Source of the DNA: Voacanga thouarsii
Lineage: Eukaryota; Streptophyta; Magnoliopsida; Gentianales; Apocynaceae
Direction: 5' to 3'
Assembly: GCA_026120185.1 (NCBI GenBank)
Contig: JANUWF010002153.1
Coordinates: 248,001-312,000, forward strand
DNA length: 64,000 nucleotides
The notes under the pieces were generated by a model. The model made no database searches and had not been told where the DNA came from. It worked only from the letters and a program-made list of their open reading frames with translations. Numbering within the stretch: position 1 is the first letter of the stretch; every line of letters begins with the position of its first letter. The position numbers and the translations under genes are program-made. Positions 46,053 to 57,500 of the stretch are shown one piece after another.

Positions 46053-47444
46053 TGATAGGAGCTAAATTGGTTATACTTTGCTTAGTTATTTGAGGCTTTT
46101 TTGTAATACATTTTGTGAAATAACTGGTCATATTCTTTCATATTTGAGATTTTACCCTTGAAAAGGTATTTTGGTTATTACTTCAGGATTTTGGGTAAAA
46201 CAAAGCAAAACCGCCGCAAAGCAGAGCAGAGGCGGCGCCGGCTGCAAGGCTGGAACCGGCGCCGGTTGCACTCTGGAACGCATGCGCACAATTCGGAGAA
46301 AAATCGGTGGACGAGTGGAGAAACAGAACCAAGGCGGTGCCGGCTTCGAAGGACCAAGGTGGCGCCGGCTGTGGTTTGTCCCTGAGGCGGTGCTATGATC
46401 TTTCTACACGTTTTTGGAAATTTGAAGAGTTTTAGCAGCTTCCAACTTCTACTCGGCCAAGAACTTTGTACCTACGAGTTTAGGCACCTCTTAAGTCTAT
46501 AAATAGATGAAAAACACAAGAAAAAATGGGAGAATTCATTAATCATCATAAAAAATCACTCAGTCCAAGGAGAATTCTTCAAAGTTTAAGGAGGGTAGTA
46601 CAAGAAGATTTTCAAAAGAAGAAGAAGGAGGCTTGTCTATGAGTTCTTTCTTTTACTTTGTTTTCTTTTTCTTGAACAATGATCAGTTAATTGATTTATT
46701 GTAATTCGACATTATTTTAGATATTCATGATTTCTAGAGTTATTTGATCTTTTGATTAATTGGTTATTATTCTTGGTATTCAATTACTTATGTTTATTAC
46801 GAGATTAGTTAGTTGATTATATCCATTGACTTGCTGGACTAAAGGGGGTTGATTGTTTAAGAACTGGTAATTGAAGATTAATTGATGTCTTCTGAGACCA
46901 AGGGTTCATTGATTAATTTCATGTTCTAAATTCGCTGAGACCAAGGGAATTTAATTAAGGATTGTGTTTAATGCGTCTTTTGGATGAATTAGTTGAGACG
47001 GACCAAGTGATTATAATTTATCGAGAAGATAGTGATTTCATGGATTGACCATTAAAGTGAGTCTACCTTCATCCTTCATGGTGCTAAAGAGAATGATTGG
47101 TTATGATAATGGTTAAGTTCTTTAAGATCATGTTTGTCTAAACAATGGCTTGAGTTACATAAATCTACATCATTGACATATACATATTTTTATTTTTATT
47201 TTTCTTTTTTCTTTTTAATTTTCTTTTTAATTTTTTTTCACTTTATTAAGTCGGTTAAACAATGAAAGAAGGGTAATTAATGTCTACTTGTTCCTTGAGG
47301 ATCGACACTTGTTTTGACCCTATGCTCAGTTAATGATGAGTACACTTGCTCATATGTGTGATTTGGGTTTAACATTTTAATTTGAACTTGATTGAGAATG
47401 TGCTTAGTTTTGTATGATTTTTATACCCAAGTCTGAACGCATCA
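46053..47444 (+). repeat. Gypsy-1 3' LTR, full length
   Basis: 1392 bp, TGATAGGAGC to CGAACGCATCA-type ends. Includes GGCGCCGGC-rich palindromic repeats (46230-46380) and a TATA box. Confidence 0.95.
46498..46506 (+). promoter_or_regulatory. TATA box of Gypsy-1 LTR promoter
   Basis: TATAAATAG in the 3' LTR. The equivalent position is deleted from the 5' LTR. Confidence 0.7.
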
Positions 47445-47680
47445 GTACCTCCATCGATGCCCATGCAGCAGATGCACAGTCATCCTAATTTCCCCCATGG
47501 AAGTATGCCTCTTGAAGTGGGACCTGGGGTGATGCCAAAGCACAGCCAGAATGGTATGCCACGTTCAGCAGGAATGGCTCTTTATCAACAGTAATAGTGT
47601 TTGCTTCGGATGAATTTTCTAGAAGCTAAGCCTGCATTTTGCTTACAACAGGCTGCAATGAATTCTATTCTCGTTCACTG

Positions 47681-47716
47681 TCCCCACCCCCACCCCCACC
47701 CCCAACCCCAACCCCT
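47681..47716. repeat. C-rich minisatellite in the captured 3' UTR
   Basis: About six units of CCCCCA / CCCCAA. The minus strand can form a G-quadruplex. Confidence 0.85.
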
Positions 47717-48085
47717 CTTCCCCTCATTCAGACTTTGAAGGGCAGTCATCTGCCTTTGTCTTTCTTGGATTTTAGAATGTATACTAACAACTGAAAAATT
47801 ATGGGGGGAATCAGCTTGTCCTAGTGATCCACTGCACCAATTGCAACAAATCATATGCAGAACAAAGGATATCACATGGGTCACACAAGAAATTGCAGAA
47901 CAGCAGCTAAGAATGCGACCTTACTCAATTTTTCAGAAAATATTATTTTTTGATATAGAAAAATGCCGACGGAGGTAACCTCATGAAGTGAGGTCGCACT
48001 ACATTCAGTAATTTGTCTTGGGTCACCCTATGTCGGAATTTCAGAAAAAAATGGCACCATTTTCTGGAATTTTCGTACAGAGGAG

Positions 48086-48349
48086 TTATGGTGTGCACTT
48101 TTTTTTTCTTTTTTTCAAGTCAGGGTATTTGTGTCTTTTTACACTGTTCACCATTGATGCTCACAGATGTGCCGTCACATTTGAGGGCAAGCTTCATCAC
48201 AGCATCAAACCGAGTGAAGATTGAAGATATTACCTCAAGCATATCAGCGTGAGCATTGAGGGAGAGCCAATGACGACTCTGTCCTTCCACCACAAATCAT
48301 TGTTGGCCAACCAAGGAGCCACGTTTCCGGCCGCCGGAGCTCAAGGACT
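48086..48349 (-). other. Sequence originally just upstream of UTP25, with short open frame
   Basis: After removal of MULE C this segment abuts the UTP25 5' region. The minus strand is open from 48296 to a TGA at 48120-48122 and reads HADMLEVISSIFTRFDAVMK, which looks protein-like. No family is recognised. It could be UTP25 promoter/5' UTR DNA, or the tail of an upstream gene. Confidence 0.35.
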
Positions 48350-48358
48350 GGAAAATAC

Positions 48359-49253
48359 GGGAAATTTTGGAAAATAGAGCTGTTTTTTCACTTAATTCCG
48401 GCAGAGGGGCTGCCTCAACCGGAATTCCAGAAGTAGTGAGGTTGCATTTTGTGAATGTGACCTAGTAAAATATGGTCGCATTCACGAAATGCAGCCTCTA
48501 CAATGTTTTTTTTTTTTTTATTGTCCAATCTTGAGGTCACATTCCACGAATGTGATCTCTACCTGCCACCTCTACCTGCAACAAACAACAGTGAGCATCA
48601 TACCTGGGATCCTTTCCGCCATTTGTTTTGCGGTATAACTAGAGACATCTTCGGGTTGTAGCGGCCTTCTTTTTTATCAAGAAAACTACAAGAGAAAGCA
48701 GAACTAAATTTCTGGTTTTTCAATGAATATCCTAAGAAAGCTTATGTGGTTAACGTAATAAAAAGCCCAATGACCAATCTTAGTTGATTACAATAACCCA
48801 AAGTAAACCTTAAATGATAAGTCATCAAAAACTTAAGCCACTGATTTACCTGTCCACAAAGCTCCTTGGAGAAGCCATTAAATAGTTGTATATGTAGCTA
48901 AAGTTATACAACGGGACACAACTGCACAATTACAATGATGTATGCCGTTAAAAGCGAAGTAAGAATTGAGGAAAGGAAGAGAGGTGTTTGCGCAGAAATG
49001 AAACAACGCTGCATCAGAAAATAAATGCGACCTTAAGGTCGCATTCAACTAATGCGACCTTGAGGTCGCAATGACGTTAATTTTTTTTGTGTAATATTCG
49101 AAACATGCGGATTATGGTTGCATTCTGTGAATGCGACCACATTTTACTAGGTTGCATTCACGGAATGCGACTTTACTACTTTTGGAATTTCAGTTGAGAC
49201 AGCCCTTCTGCTGAAATTCAGTGGAAAAACAGCCATATTTTTCGGAATTTCTG
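48359..49253. mobile_element. MULE D: non-autonomous Mutator-like element
   Basis: Long TIRs: left GGGAAATTTTGG, GGCAGAGGGGCTGCCTCAAC, GAATTCCAGAAGTAGT; right, inverse of 49015-49253 with the same blocks. Target duplication GGAAAATAC (48350-48358) and GGAAAGTAC (49254-49262), 8 of 9 identical. Both ends carry AGGTCGCATT-type palindromes, several decayed to AGGTTGCATT or AATGTGACC by C-to-T changes. No transposase is seen. Confidence 0.92.
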
Positions 49254-49262
49254 GGAAAGTAC

Positions 49263-49804
49263 AAGCCAAGCACTCATAGTAATTTACAATCCACACCTTG
49301 TTTGTAAACTCATTATATTGATTTTTTTAAAATATAAATATAATTTTAATTTTAAAAAGAATTTTAACTCAAAATTAATATTATATTTTTTAGTATGAAT
49401 AATAAGATTATTAATATTTCATAAATAAAATTTACTTACATTATATTTATTTTTTTGTTAAAAACATAAAACAATATTTTTTAAATTTTTAAAAATTAAA
49501 AACATAAAACATTACTTTTTTTTTAAAAACATAAAACAGTATTTTTTTTTTTTTGTTAATTACTAAATTACAACCAAGGTAATCAAACAACATATGGAGG
49601 TGTGGTCCGTGTGGTTCAGGTGTTGTGTCTCCATTTAAAAATAATTATCATTATTTTTAGTGTAAATGAGAAGCAATTCTTTTTAATTCAAACTCAAATT
49701 TTAAGTTAAGATAATATTAATTTAAATAATTTTTTAAAAATTGTCATATACTCACAACAAATTATATTTTTTCTCTTTCACCTTATCTGAACCTCATCTT
49801 AACT
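49263..49804. other. AT-rich spacer
   Basis: Very AT-rich DNA with A and T runs and no recognisable gene or element ends. Confidence 0.6.
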
Positions 49805-51063
49805 AGGAATGCTAATGGGATCAAACTCGACTACGAACTAGAAATCCTAACCCCGCCCCATACCTGTTTCCCCTATCCTTGACTCGTCCCCGATACAGCG
49901 AAAAGTAGGGATCCCCACTTGGCCTATCAGTGACAAAATAATCCTTAGTCCTGGCCTAGCAAGAAACGAGGATACGTGGGTCCAGTCTTGGCTCAACGGG
50001 AAAATGGGGAAGCAGGCCCCCGGTTGAGCCCAGTGGCCCGGAAACAAAGATGAACAAATTTTAAAGTCAAATTTAGTCACCCATGTGAATAGAAAATGCC
50101 TAACTTCATAGAAATAAAAGACAAAGACATGCTATTCCACAAGTAGAAATTCAATTGTTGCAAGTCCAATTGTCGAAGCACACATCAATGCACAAAGTGT
50201 AAACATAAGCCAAAGCCTTAAAAACATAAATAAGCAAGGGACATATGAAATTTACTGACCAAAGCCATACGACGTGATATTATCTTGAGAAAACAAATAA
50301 CCAAGTTCATGTCTACTTTAACAAAGACAATCCTGCTAGCATTTTACATCCTCAAGAATAAGGTAAGGTAAAAGAAGAATAATGCATGTGACCCAATAAA
50401 CTAGATGAGCTCCTCACACTTTAGCAGCAATGATAGCACTCTAATCCACATAGACGTCAAGAACCAAAATCAGAGACATTATTTATTTGCATAGGATATT
50501 AAGTAGTAGTAAACATAAGAGATATGATGGTTAAAAATCCTCGATGCACAAGAAACTTTTGAAAATGTTCTCAAAAAAGCAAACTGCATGCAAAAACAAG
50601 GATCATCAATAGACATTTAATTTATGCTCATGCTATCACAAAAAAGTTTTAGTGATATCGATATACAATACAATGTAAAAAATATCCCCACTTAAACATG
50701 CGATATAATTTAAGTCAAGAAAACTTGCACTTCCCAATTCCAAACTTCATTCAAGTCCAACTTTGGTAGTCCCACTCACCTAGGAAAGAAGTATTGTTAG
50801 TAATGTTTTATTTTTTCTACATTATTCAAAAAATATTAGTAAAGCAAAACATCAACTATACAATAAAAATATAAATGATAATAAGTTTTAAAAAAAATAC
50901 AACAATCTCACCATCGACATCAATGTCTTCTAAAATAGAGCCAAACACTATATTATTCAAAGAAGAATTTATAAAAGCATTAATTAATCAAAATATAAAT
51001 ATAATTATGACACAATTCATAAACTATATTTATTACATATACCTTTACTATTAACACAAATAT

Positions 51064-52870
51064 CAGCACACAACTACTTCTGGACACACATCAAAGCTTC
51101 AAATGTATCTGGACGAAATCTGCTGCGATGTGGATTTACCATCCTTCCTTCAGTACTAAATGAAGACTTTGAAGTAATTGTGGACACTAGAATACAAAAT
51201 ATATAGCACTTAGTTGAAGAACAGGATATTTCGTTCCATTTGACTTCCACCAATTTAGGTATCAAATTCCTCACTACTCTATAGTAAAATATTTTCCTCC
51301 AAATATTGATCAAACCCTATCTTTTCTTGCAAGATATTCTCGTTTTATGCTACAAAATCATAAACTCTAGCAAGCCTATTTTCTATTGGTGCCCTTGACT
51401 GCTTTCTAAGTTGTTGAAGAGATTGAGATGACAAGGGAATTTTTAACTGACTTGAATACTTCTCATTTCTTGACTTGTATTCATGAAACAAATCACTACA
51501 AAATTTTCTTGATTTTCTCAAACTTCATAGGAGTATCATTACCAAATATTTGTGGAAAAGCATAATCCACCAAAGTCATCTTATACCATGGATCCAATAC
51601 TATAGCCACACCCATAATTCCATGCATATCTCTCCAATATTTATCAAGCTTATGAACAATCTTTTTAGCAGTGTTTTTACCAATTGATTCTCACTTGCAA
51701 GCCATTTCTCTAGCTCCATTCTAATATTGAAAACAGTAAGGAAAAACATATTTATAGTTGAAGAGTTGGTTTTTGAAAATATTTGGGTGGCCTCATAGAA
51801 TATGCACAAATGATCACGAATCTCTTGTACCAAAATCTAATCATTTTTAGTTGGCAAGCAAGTATATAAATGCTCCCTATGTTTCAGCTTATAAAACATA
51901 TCCTTGTATAGCAATGCCGTCAAAAGTATCAAAAAGGTTGAATTCCATCTAATTTTGCAATCTAATATTAGCTTCTTAGAAGATGGAGTACCTGTTTGAT
52001 GTGCAACTTCTTCAAATCTCGGCTGTCTCTTAGGTGAATTTATCTAAAATCTAACACTGTCACAAATCTTCTCAATCTCTTCATGTATAACTAACAATCC
52101 ATCTTAAACTATCAAATTCAAGATGTGTGCACAACATAGCATATGGAGTAAACTCCCACGTAACATAAAAGAGTTGGGCTAAAGCTTTCATAAAATATTT
52201 TCAATAATGCCATCATTGTTAGAACAGTTATCAAGCATTATTGTAGATAACTTCCTATCAATGTTCCAATCAAGGAAGCTTTCTTCCAAAACCTTAGCAA
52301 ACAGTTCACTTGTATGGGGATATGGCACATAGATAAACCCATCAATAACACACATACACACACACACACACACAAGAAAAAAAGAAAAGAGAGAGAGAGA
52401 GAGAAAGCAAAGGTGTAAGTGTTAACTAACTAGTTGCTACTTTATAGTAAAAAAATCAAATTCAAGAAGAAAAGCTAAAAAACCCCCTCAAAATTCTATG
52501 TTGCAATTGCCAAGAATTATCAACAAAATGAGCAATGATAACCATATAAGACTTGCTCCGATGTTTAACAGTCCACAAGTCACAAGTGATAGCAATCCTC
52601 TCAGGATTTTTGTTTAATAAAGCCAGTACCTAGTATTTCTTGAGATCATCTTAGACAAAGGTTGTAGAGAGTTTAAATATTTTCTAAATCCAAAATGATC
52701 TACCATAGATAATGGATATTCATGGATAACTCTCATATCAAAAAGATCTATCCTCACTACTTCTAGGCAAAAAACATAAGTTGACATTTGTGTAATATTT
52801 GAAGAATGATCAGTTACCTTCTCCACTAGCAAGCTTTGTTTGCTACTTTCTCTTGTTGCATGATTTCATG
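51064..52870 (-). pseudogene. hAT transposase (RICESLEEPER-like), broken and N-terminally truncated
   Basis: Fragments in several frames. From the right: VDHFGFRKYLNSLQPLSKM (52614-52832), DWNIDRKLSTIMLDNCSNND (52188-52373), FNIRMELEKWLAS and GEICMELWV (51600-51833), and the C-terminal dimerisation domain ISCSS, SSFSTEGRMVNPHRS, RFRPDTFEALMCVQK (51074-51313). This order matches plant BED-zinc-finger hAT proteins. The BED finger and the first catalytic Asp are not present. Multiple stops and frameshifts show an old copy. Confidence 0.85.
52345..52407. repeat. CA and GA microsatellites
   Basis: ACACAC run at about 52350-52374, then GAGAGA at about 52388-52404, inside the decayed hAT transposase. 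Confidence 0.9.
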
Positions 52871-54573
52871 TGATCGTTCAAGTGTCTATTGGATTTTGAT
52901 CATGCTATATCAGATATGTGTTGCGAAAATTAAAACGACATCCACGCAACAGGATCACTCGTATACAATTAAATAGATTAAGAGGAGACAAATCATGCAT
53001 TACCTAAAAATCGAAGATTTTAAAACTTTTCTCCACGCGCAAAACTCTTTTGGGAGTTCATCCAAGCTGTGTAATACTAAATTCTAAGTTTGGAAAATTT
53101 TCTAATAGTGCATACGAAGAAGGGTACTCAAAGATAAACACCAGAAATTTGTGCTAGCAAATTTCAATAGCATTATGTACATTTAATTTCAGAGAAGAAT
53201 AGAAAGAAAAGGCTATTGTATGTTCTAAAACACAACAGAAGGCGACATGAAAATACATAAACCACTTCAAAGAAAAACGTGTTAAAGCCCTTTTTCATAA
53301 TTGTAATGGGCTTTAAGATTTGAAATTGCAATGAAACCCATAAGCTCTCAAGAATCACAATTTGACCCTAATAGTTATAACTATTTATAACTTGCTTATA
53401 AAATTATTTTTTCTCACAAATTAATCAAATAACATTATCATATAATATCTTGAGTACCAATTCCTCTATTGTGTGTAACTTATTAGGTTTTTTGGTTATT
53501 GGTAGCAAAATATGAACTAATCCTAATTACTATAAAATTAGTAGATATTGATAATTAGAATTAACTTATTAATTCTAATTATGATTAATTTATTGATTCT
53601 TTAATTAATAAATTAATATTTAGCAGATTATAAGTAGCATCTTGTAATGCATCATGACCATCCAAAAATGCATAAAGTCAAGTAGCTTGATATGAACCTT
53701 TCAATAGCAAAATATCAGCAAAATAAACTTTTTTATCATTCTAAATTTTATTTGGTTTAGATTATGAAATTAACACCAAGTCTTTCTAGAATATTATTAA
53801 TTCTAATCCGAATTAATTAGTATTTGTTTTAAAATCCATTACTCAACTTGTATATCATTTGGAACTACTTCTAACACATAGTTGCCTTGGCCAAGGACTT
53901 CCTGAGTAATGATTCTTTACAAGTGGCCATGAGATATACTCTCCTACTATTAGAAGCAATGAATCATTTGTTGATCCTTGCAACTACTTTTGTATACTTC
54001 ATATTGTACCTAATGTCCTCCCTATAGGTCATCTCAAAGAGATTCCAAGGATAGGAATCAAAATACAACACTTAATATGCAAAGTATTTGGGAGATCTCA
54101 AGTCTAAAGATATTTGTACTTTTGCTATAATAAGATTCTATTATTGGTATTAAATAATTATTCATGTGATGATCTTATAACTACGTTATCCAATGTACTT
54201 CTTCATGTAACAAGCATCTATGTGTTAATTTTGGATATCATAATACCCACAAATATGAGAACCATTACTTGATCCAATCAAAAAATGCAATATGTGCTAG
54301 TCATCGTGTATTAATAATATTCCATCTTATTAATACTATGATCAGGGATTATTGAAGCACAAGCACGACATAGTATAGTAGGAATATCATATTATGATCT
54401 CTATCATAATTTTCTTAATACTGTACTTTATGTTAGAGACTTTATCTATCAAATTTATACATATACATATATGTAACCAAAAAAAAAAAACTGAAAGGTA
54501 AATAATTCATTTATTAAATAAATATGCAAAATACATTGTATAAATGAATTGGTTCTAGGGCTTAACTCTAACA

Positions 54574-57500
54574 ATCTCTCACTTGTATTAGAGTCAATTA
54601 TTCATGTATTGAATACCAAATGATTGTATATAACTATCATATTTTTTCTGGGATAGAGCTTCAGTAAGCGGATCAGTTATATTTTGATCAGTGGAAACTC
54701 TCTCTATCTTTACATCTTTTCTATCAGTAATTTCACGAACCAAGTGATAGTGCCTAAATACATGCTTGGATCATTGATGAGGCCTTGATTCCTTTGTTTG
54801 TGCAATGACTCCATTGTTATCACAATACAAAAGTATTAGATCAACAATGCTAGGTACTACACCTAGTTTCAATATGAACTTCTTGATTCAGACCGCCTCT
54901 TTAGTTGCTTTAGAAGCCTCAATGTACTTATCTTCAGTGGTTGAATCAACAGTTGTATCTTGTTTGGAACTTTTTCAACTTACTGCTCTACTGTCAAAAG
55001 TGAACACCTAACCTGATTGTGACTTGAAGTCATCTTTATCAGATTGGAAACTAGCATCAGTATATAATGTGACTTGTAAGTCACGTTCTCCATATATCAA
55101 GAATATATCCTTTGTCCTTCTTAAATACTTAAGGATATTCTTGATAGCCACCCATGATCTTCTCCAGGGTCAGATTGGTATCTACTCGTTAAGTTAAGAG
55201 TATAAGATACATCGGTCTAGTACATATCATAGCATACATAATAGAATCAATTGTCAAAGTCTGTGGTATTTTACTCATATGATCCCTTTCATATTGTGTG
55301 TTAGCTTATAAGGCTTTCTCCTATGTTTTGATTAATGACACACATTGATGAGGACTAACATGTGTGATTTATATATGATAGGATTTTTGGAAATGGTATG
55401 TTTGACCACAGTTCTTCAAAATCTTACAAATATGATTGCAAAGCAACTCATAGATGATGAAGTCCAAGAAGGATTGATCAAGTAAAGATCTTACCTAAAA
55501 GAGTTACATACCATGAAGACTTTAAATTTAATTTATTTCATATTGAAGCACAAAAAGTCATTTAAAAAATAGAGTATTTTTAATCCAGGTTTTGATCATA
55601 AAAAGAATTTTAGAAGAAAAGTTTTTTATTTTTATAAAAACTTGGTTAAGTGGTTTTGGATAGACCTCTGAATCCAAAACACCTATCTAAAGTCTTTTTC
55701 CAAAATGCCTAAATCTATAGTGGTTCAAAAATATACTTTTTGGCTAAAATGTTATTTTGGATGCATATTTCAGATGTATATTTCCGATGCATAACTTTCT
55801 ACTTTGCAAGACCAATGCCTACAGAATTTCAAAATAGGTATTTTAGTATAAAGTAAGCTTTTAGACATACCTTTTAGACGCACAATTTTTCACCTTATGA
55901 GTCCAAAATTCCTACAAAGCCTGACAGTAACAACTAGCCGTTGCAGCCTTGATTTTTGCCCCTATAAAAGTTATTTAAACACGATTTTCAATAAGAATTC
56001 ATGCTAAACTTTCAGAAACATTCAAGACTTTTGAAAAACAAAAATCCCTCATCTACATTGTGCTTCAAAGTGAGATCTATTATTCTAAAAGTAAAAAAAT
56101 AAAGGTACTCTAGTTAATTTATATCTTCTCAATCTGTGAGCTATTCTGTATTTTCTCTTTAATCTAAATTATATCAAGGTTTGGAAGTAAAATCCAGTTA
56201 GGGTAAGCCTTGATTGTTGGGTGTATAAAGGTTAGGAGTAAAACCAAGTGTGGTGATCTTCTATTGTAATATTAGTGTTGTCTACCACCATTAATTTGGA
56301 AAAAAATATTTTAGTAGTTGAGTATAAATCTTTAAGTGTGTGCTTAAGGTAGTGGATATAGATCATTTGAGGATCGAATCACTATAAATCATTGGGTCTA
56401 TTCTTTTGCATTTATTTTGAAATTTATGACTTCGATTTTACTGTTCATCTAATTTGAAAGCATTGCATTCTTCCTTGCATTCACTGATTTGATTAAAAAC
56501 ATTTATGTAGTACAGTAAAATGGTTGTTGATGCTTTATCTATCCATCTTTAATATAGTCTCTCTTCTCATCATTTTGTGGAGTTTTTGAAAGGTCTTTGG
56601 TTGCATACTTAAAACTACATAAAAAATCTGATTTTCTGCACACACACATTTTTGGTCTTTATAGGTTTTCAAAAGATTTTGAAAATTTGCATTTGTTTGT
56701 CATAAACCTTATTCACCCTCTCTAAGGTTTATTATTGTGTTTGAGGACACATAGATTTTGAAAGGCTTACCCCATGAGTCATGGGTAAGAATCTTCTTTT
56801 AGATTGATCTATATTAAACCTCTTTAGTACTTTATCTATTTATGTAGATTGTGAGAGACCAAGCAATTTTTTTTATCCATCTCTATAGATTTTTATTCCC
56901 AAAATATAAGTTGCTTCTCCAAGGTCTTTCATGAAATTTTTTTTTTGATAAACAAATCTTGACTGATTGAAGAGTAGAGATATCATTTCATATTAGTAAT
57001 ATATTATCTACATATAGCAATAGGAAAACAATTGTACTCCCATTAACCCTATTGTATACACAAGGTTCATCCATATTTTATATGGAACCAAATTCTTTAA
57101 TTGTTTCATCTGGTTTCATACAAAACGAATGTTCCAACTCTTAGAAGCTTACTTTAGTCTATAAATAGACATTTGCAGCTTGCACACTTTAGAGTGATCC
57201 ATAGATGTGAAATCCCCAGGTTGTGTTGTGTATACTTCCGTAGTCAGATTTTTATTAAAGAAAGCTATTTTTATATCTATATGCTAAATCTCATAATCAT
57301 AATAAGTGGCATGTACTAGGAGTATTCTTATAGATTTCAGCATTGCTACTAGTAAAAAATGTTTTGTCATAGCCAATACATTGTTATTGAAGATAACCTT
57401 TTGCAATCAGTCATGCCTTATAGGTATTAACTTTACCATCTATGTCGGTTTTCTTTTTAAAAATTCATTTTCACCTTATGAGTTTTATCTCTTTAGGTGG

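Larger units (their letters stand above)
39517..47444 (+). mobile_element. Gypsy-1: Athila-like, pol-less LTR retrotransposon
   Basis: Target duplication GTACC (39512-39516 and 47445-47449). The 5' LTR is 39517-40228 (712 bp) and the 3' LTR 46053-47444 (1392 bp); both run TGATAG...CGCATCA. The primer-binding site at 40235-40252 (TAGCGCCGTTGCTGGGGA) fits tRNA-Asp, as in Athila. The terminal polypurine tract is AAGTGTGGGGGAATG (46039-46052). Inside are a degenerate gag (40525-41899) and a separate 356-codon ORF (42937-44007). There is no protease, reverse transcriptase, RNase H or integrase, and only about 1 kb lies between gag and the ORF. It therefore looks non-autonomous. A partial relative lies at 59978-64000. 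Confidence 0.93.
39392..47594 (+). pseudogene. Captured C-terminal exon of an unidentified host gene, interrupted by Gypsy
   Basis: Two pieces, 39392-39516 and 47445-47594, are one open frame divided by the retroelement at a GTACC duplication. The left piece follows a CCAG acceptor-like site and reads QPKAMGGPSGHPYSGAQNPP and APKGQAAPQSSGSWNSSVTS. The right piece reads PSMPMQQMHSHPNFPHGSMP and ends MPRSAGMALYQQ with a TAA at 47592-47594. The composition is Pro/Gly/Gln/Met-rich, like the disordered tail of a nuclear or RNA-binding protein; I do not recognise the family. The sequence to 47890 looks like its 3' UTR and includes a C-rich tract. It was probably acquired by MULE C, since no upstream exons are present. 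Confidence 0.75.
39022..48076. mobile_element. MULE C: Pack-MULE upstream of UTP25, split by a Gypsy element
   Basis: Inverted termini: left 39022 onward (ATTTCCGGAAAATGATGCC, AGGGTGAC, CATTTTTCTATATCA, AATGCGACCTTA); right, inverse of 47900-48076 (ATTCCAGAAAATGGTGCCAT, AGGGTGAC, CATTTTTCTATATCA). The target duplication is ACAGAGGAC (39013-39021) and ACAGAGGAG (48077-48085), 8 of 9 identical. Without the 7.9-kb Gypsy insertion the element is about 1.1 kb. Between the TIRs lies a captured fragment of a cellular gene including its stop codon and probable 3' UTR. The same AGGTCGCATT motifs as in MULEs A, B and D are present. Confidence 0.9.
49805..52916 (-). mobile_element. hAT transposon, left part (other end missing)
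   Basis: The left end TAGGAATGCTAATGGG with a following C-rich stretch resembles hAT termini of plants. The transposase (51064-52870) reads leftward on the minus strand and ends with the hAT dimerisation domain. The N-terminal part and right end are absent; the Copia-3 LTR begins at about 52917, so Copia probably inserted into the hAT. The gap 50090-51060 between end and gene is non-coding. Confidence 0.6.

Noticed and set aside
5441..49150. AGGTCGCATT repeats as a CRISPR-like array
   Set aside because: The units are palindromic, irregularly spaced, confined to MULE sequences, and this is plant nuclear DNA.
49847..50080. 77-codon minus-strand ORF
   Set aside because: It lies in the C-rich terminal region of the hAT element and resembles no protein.
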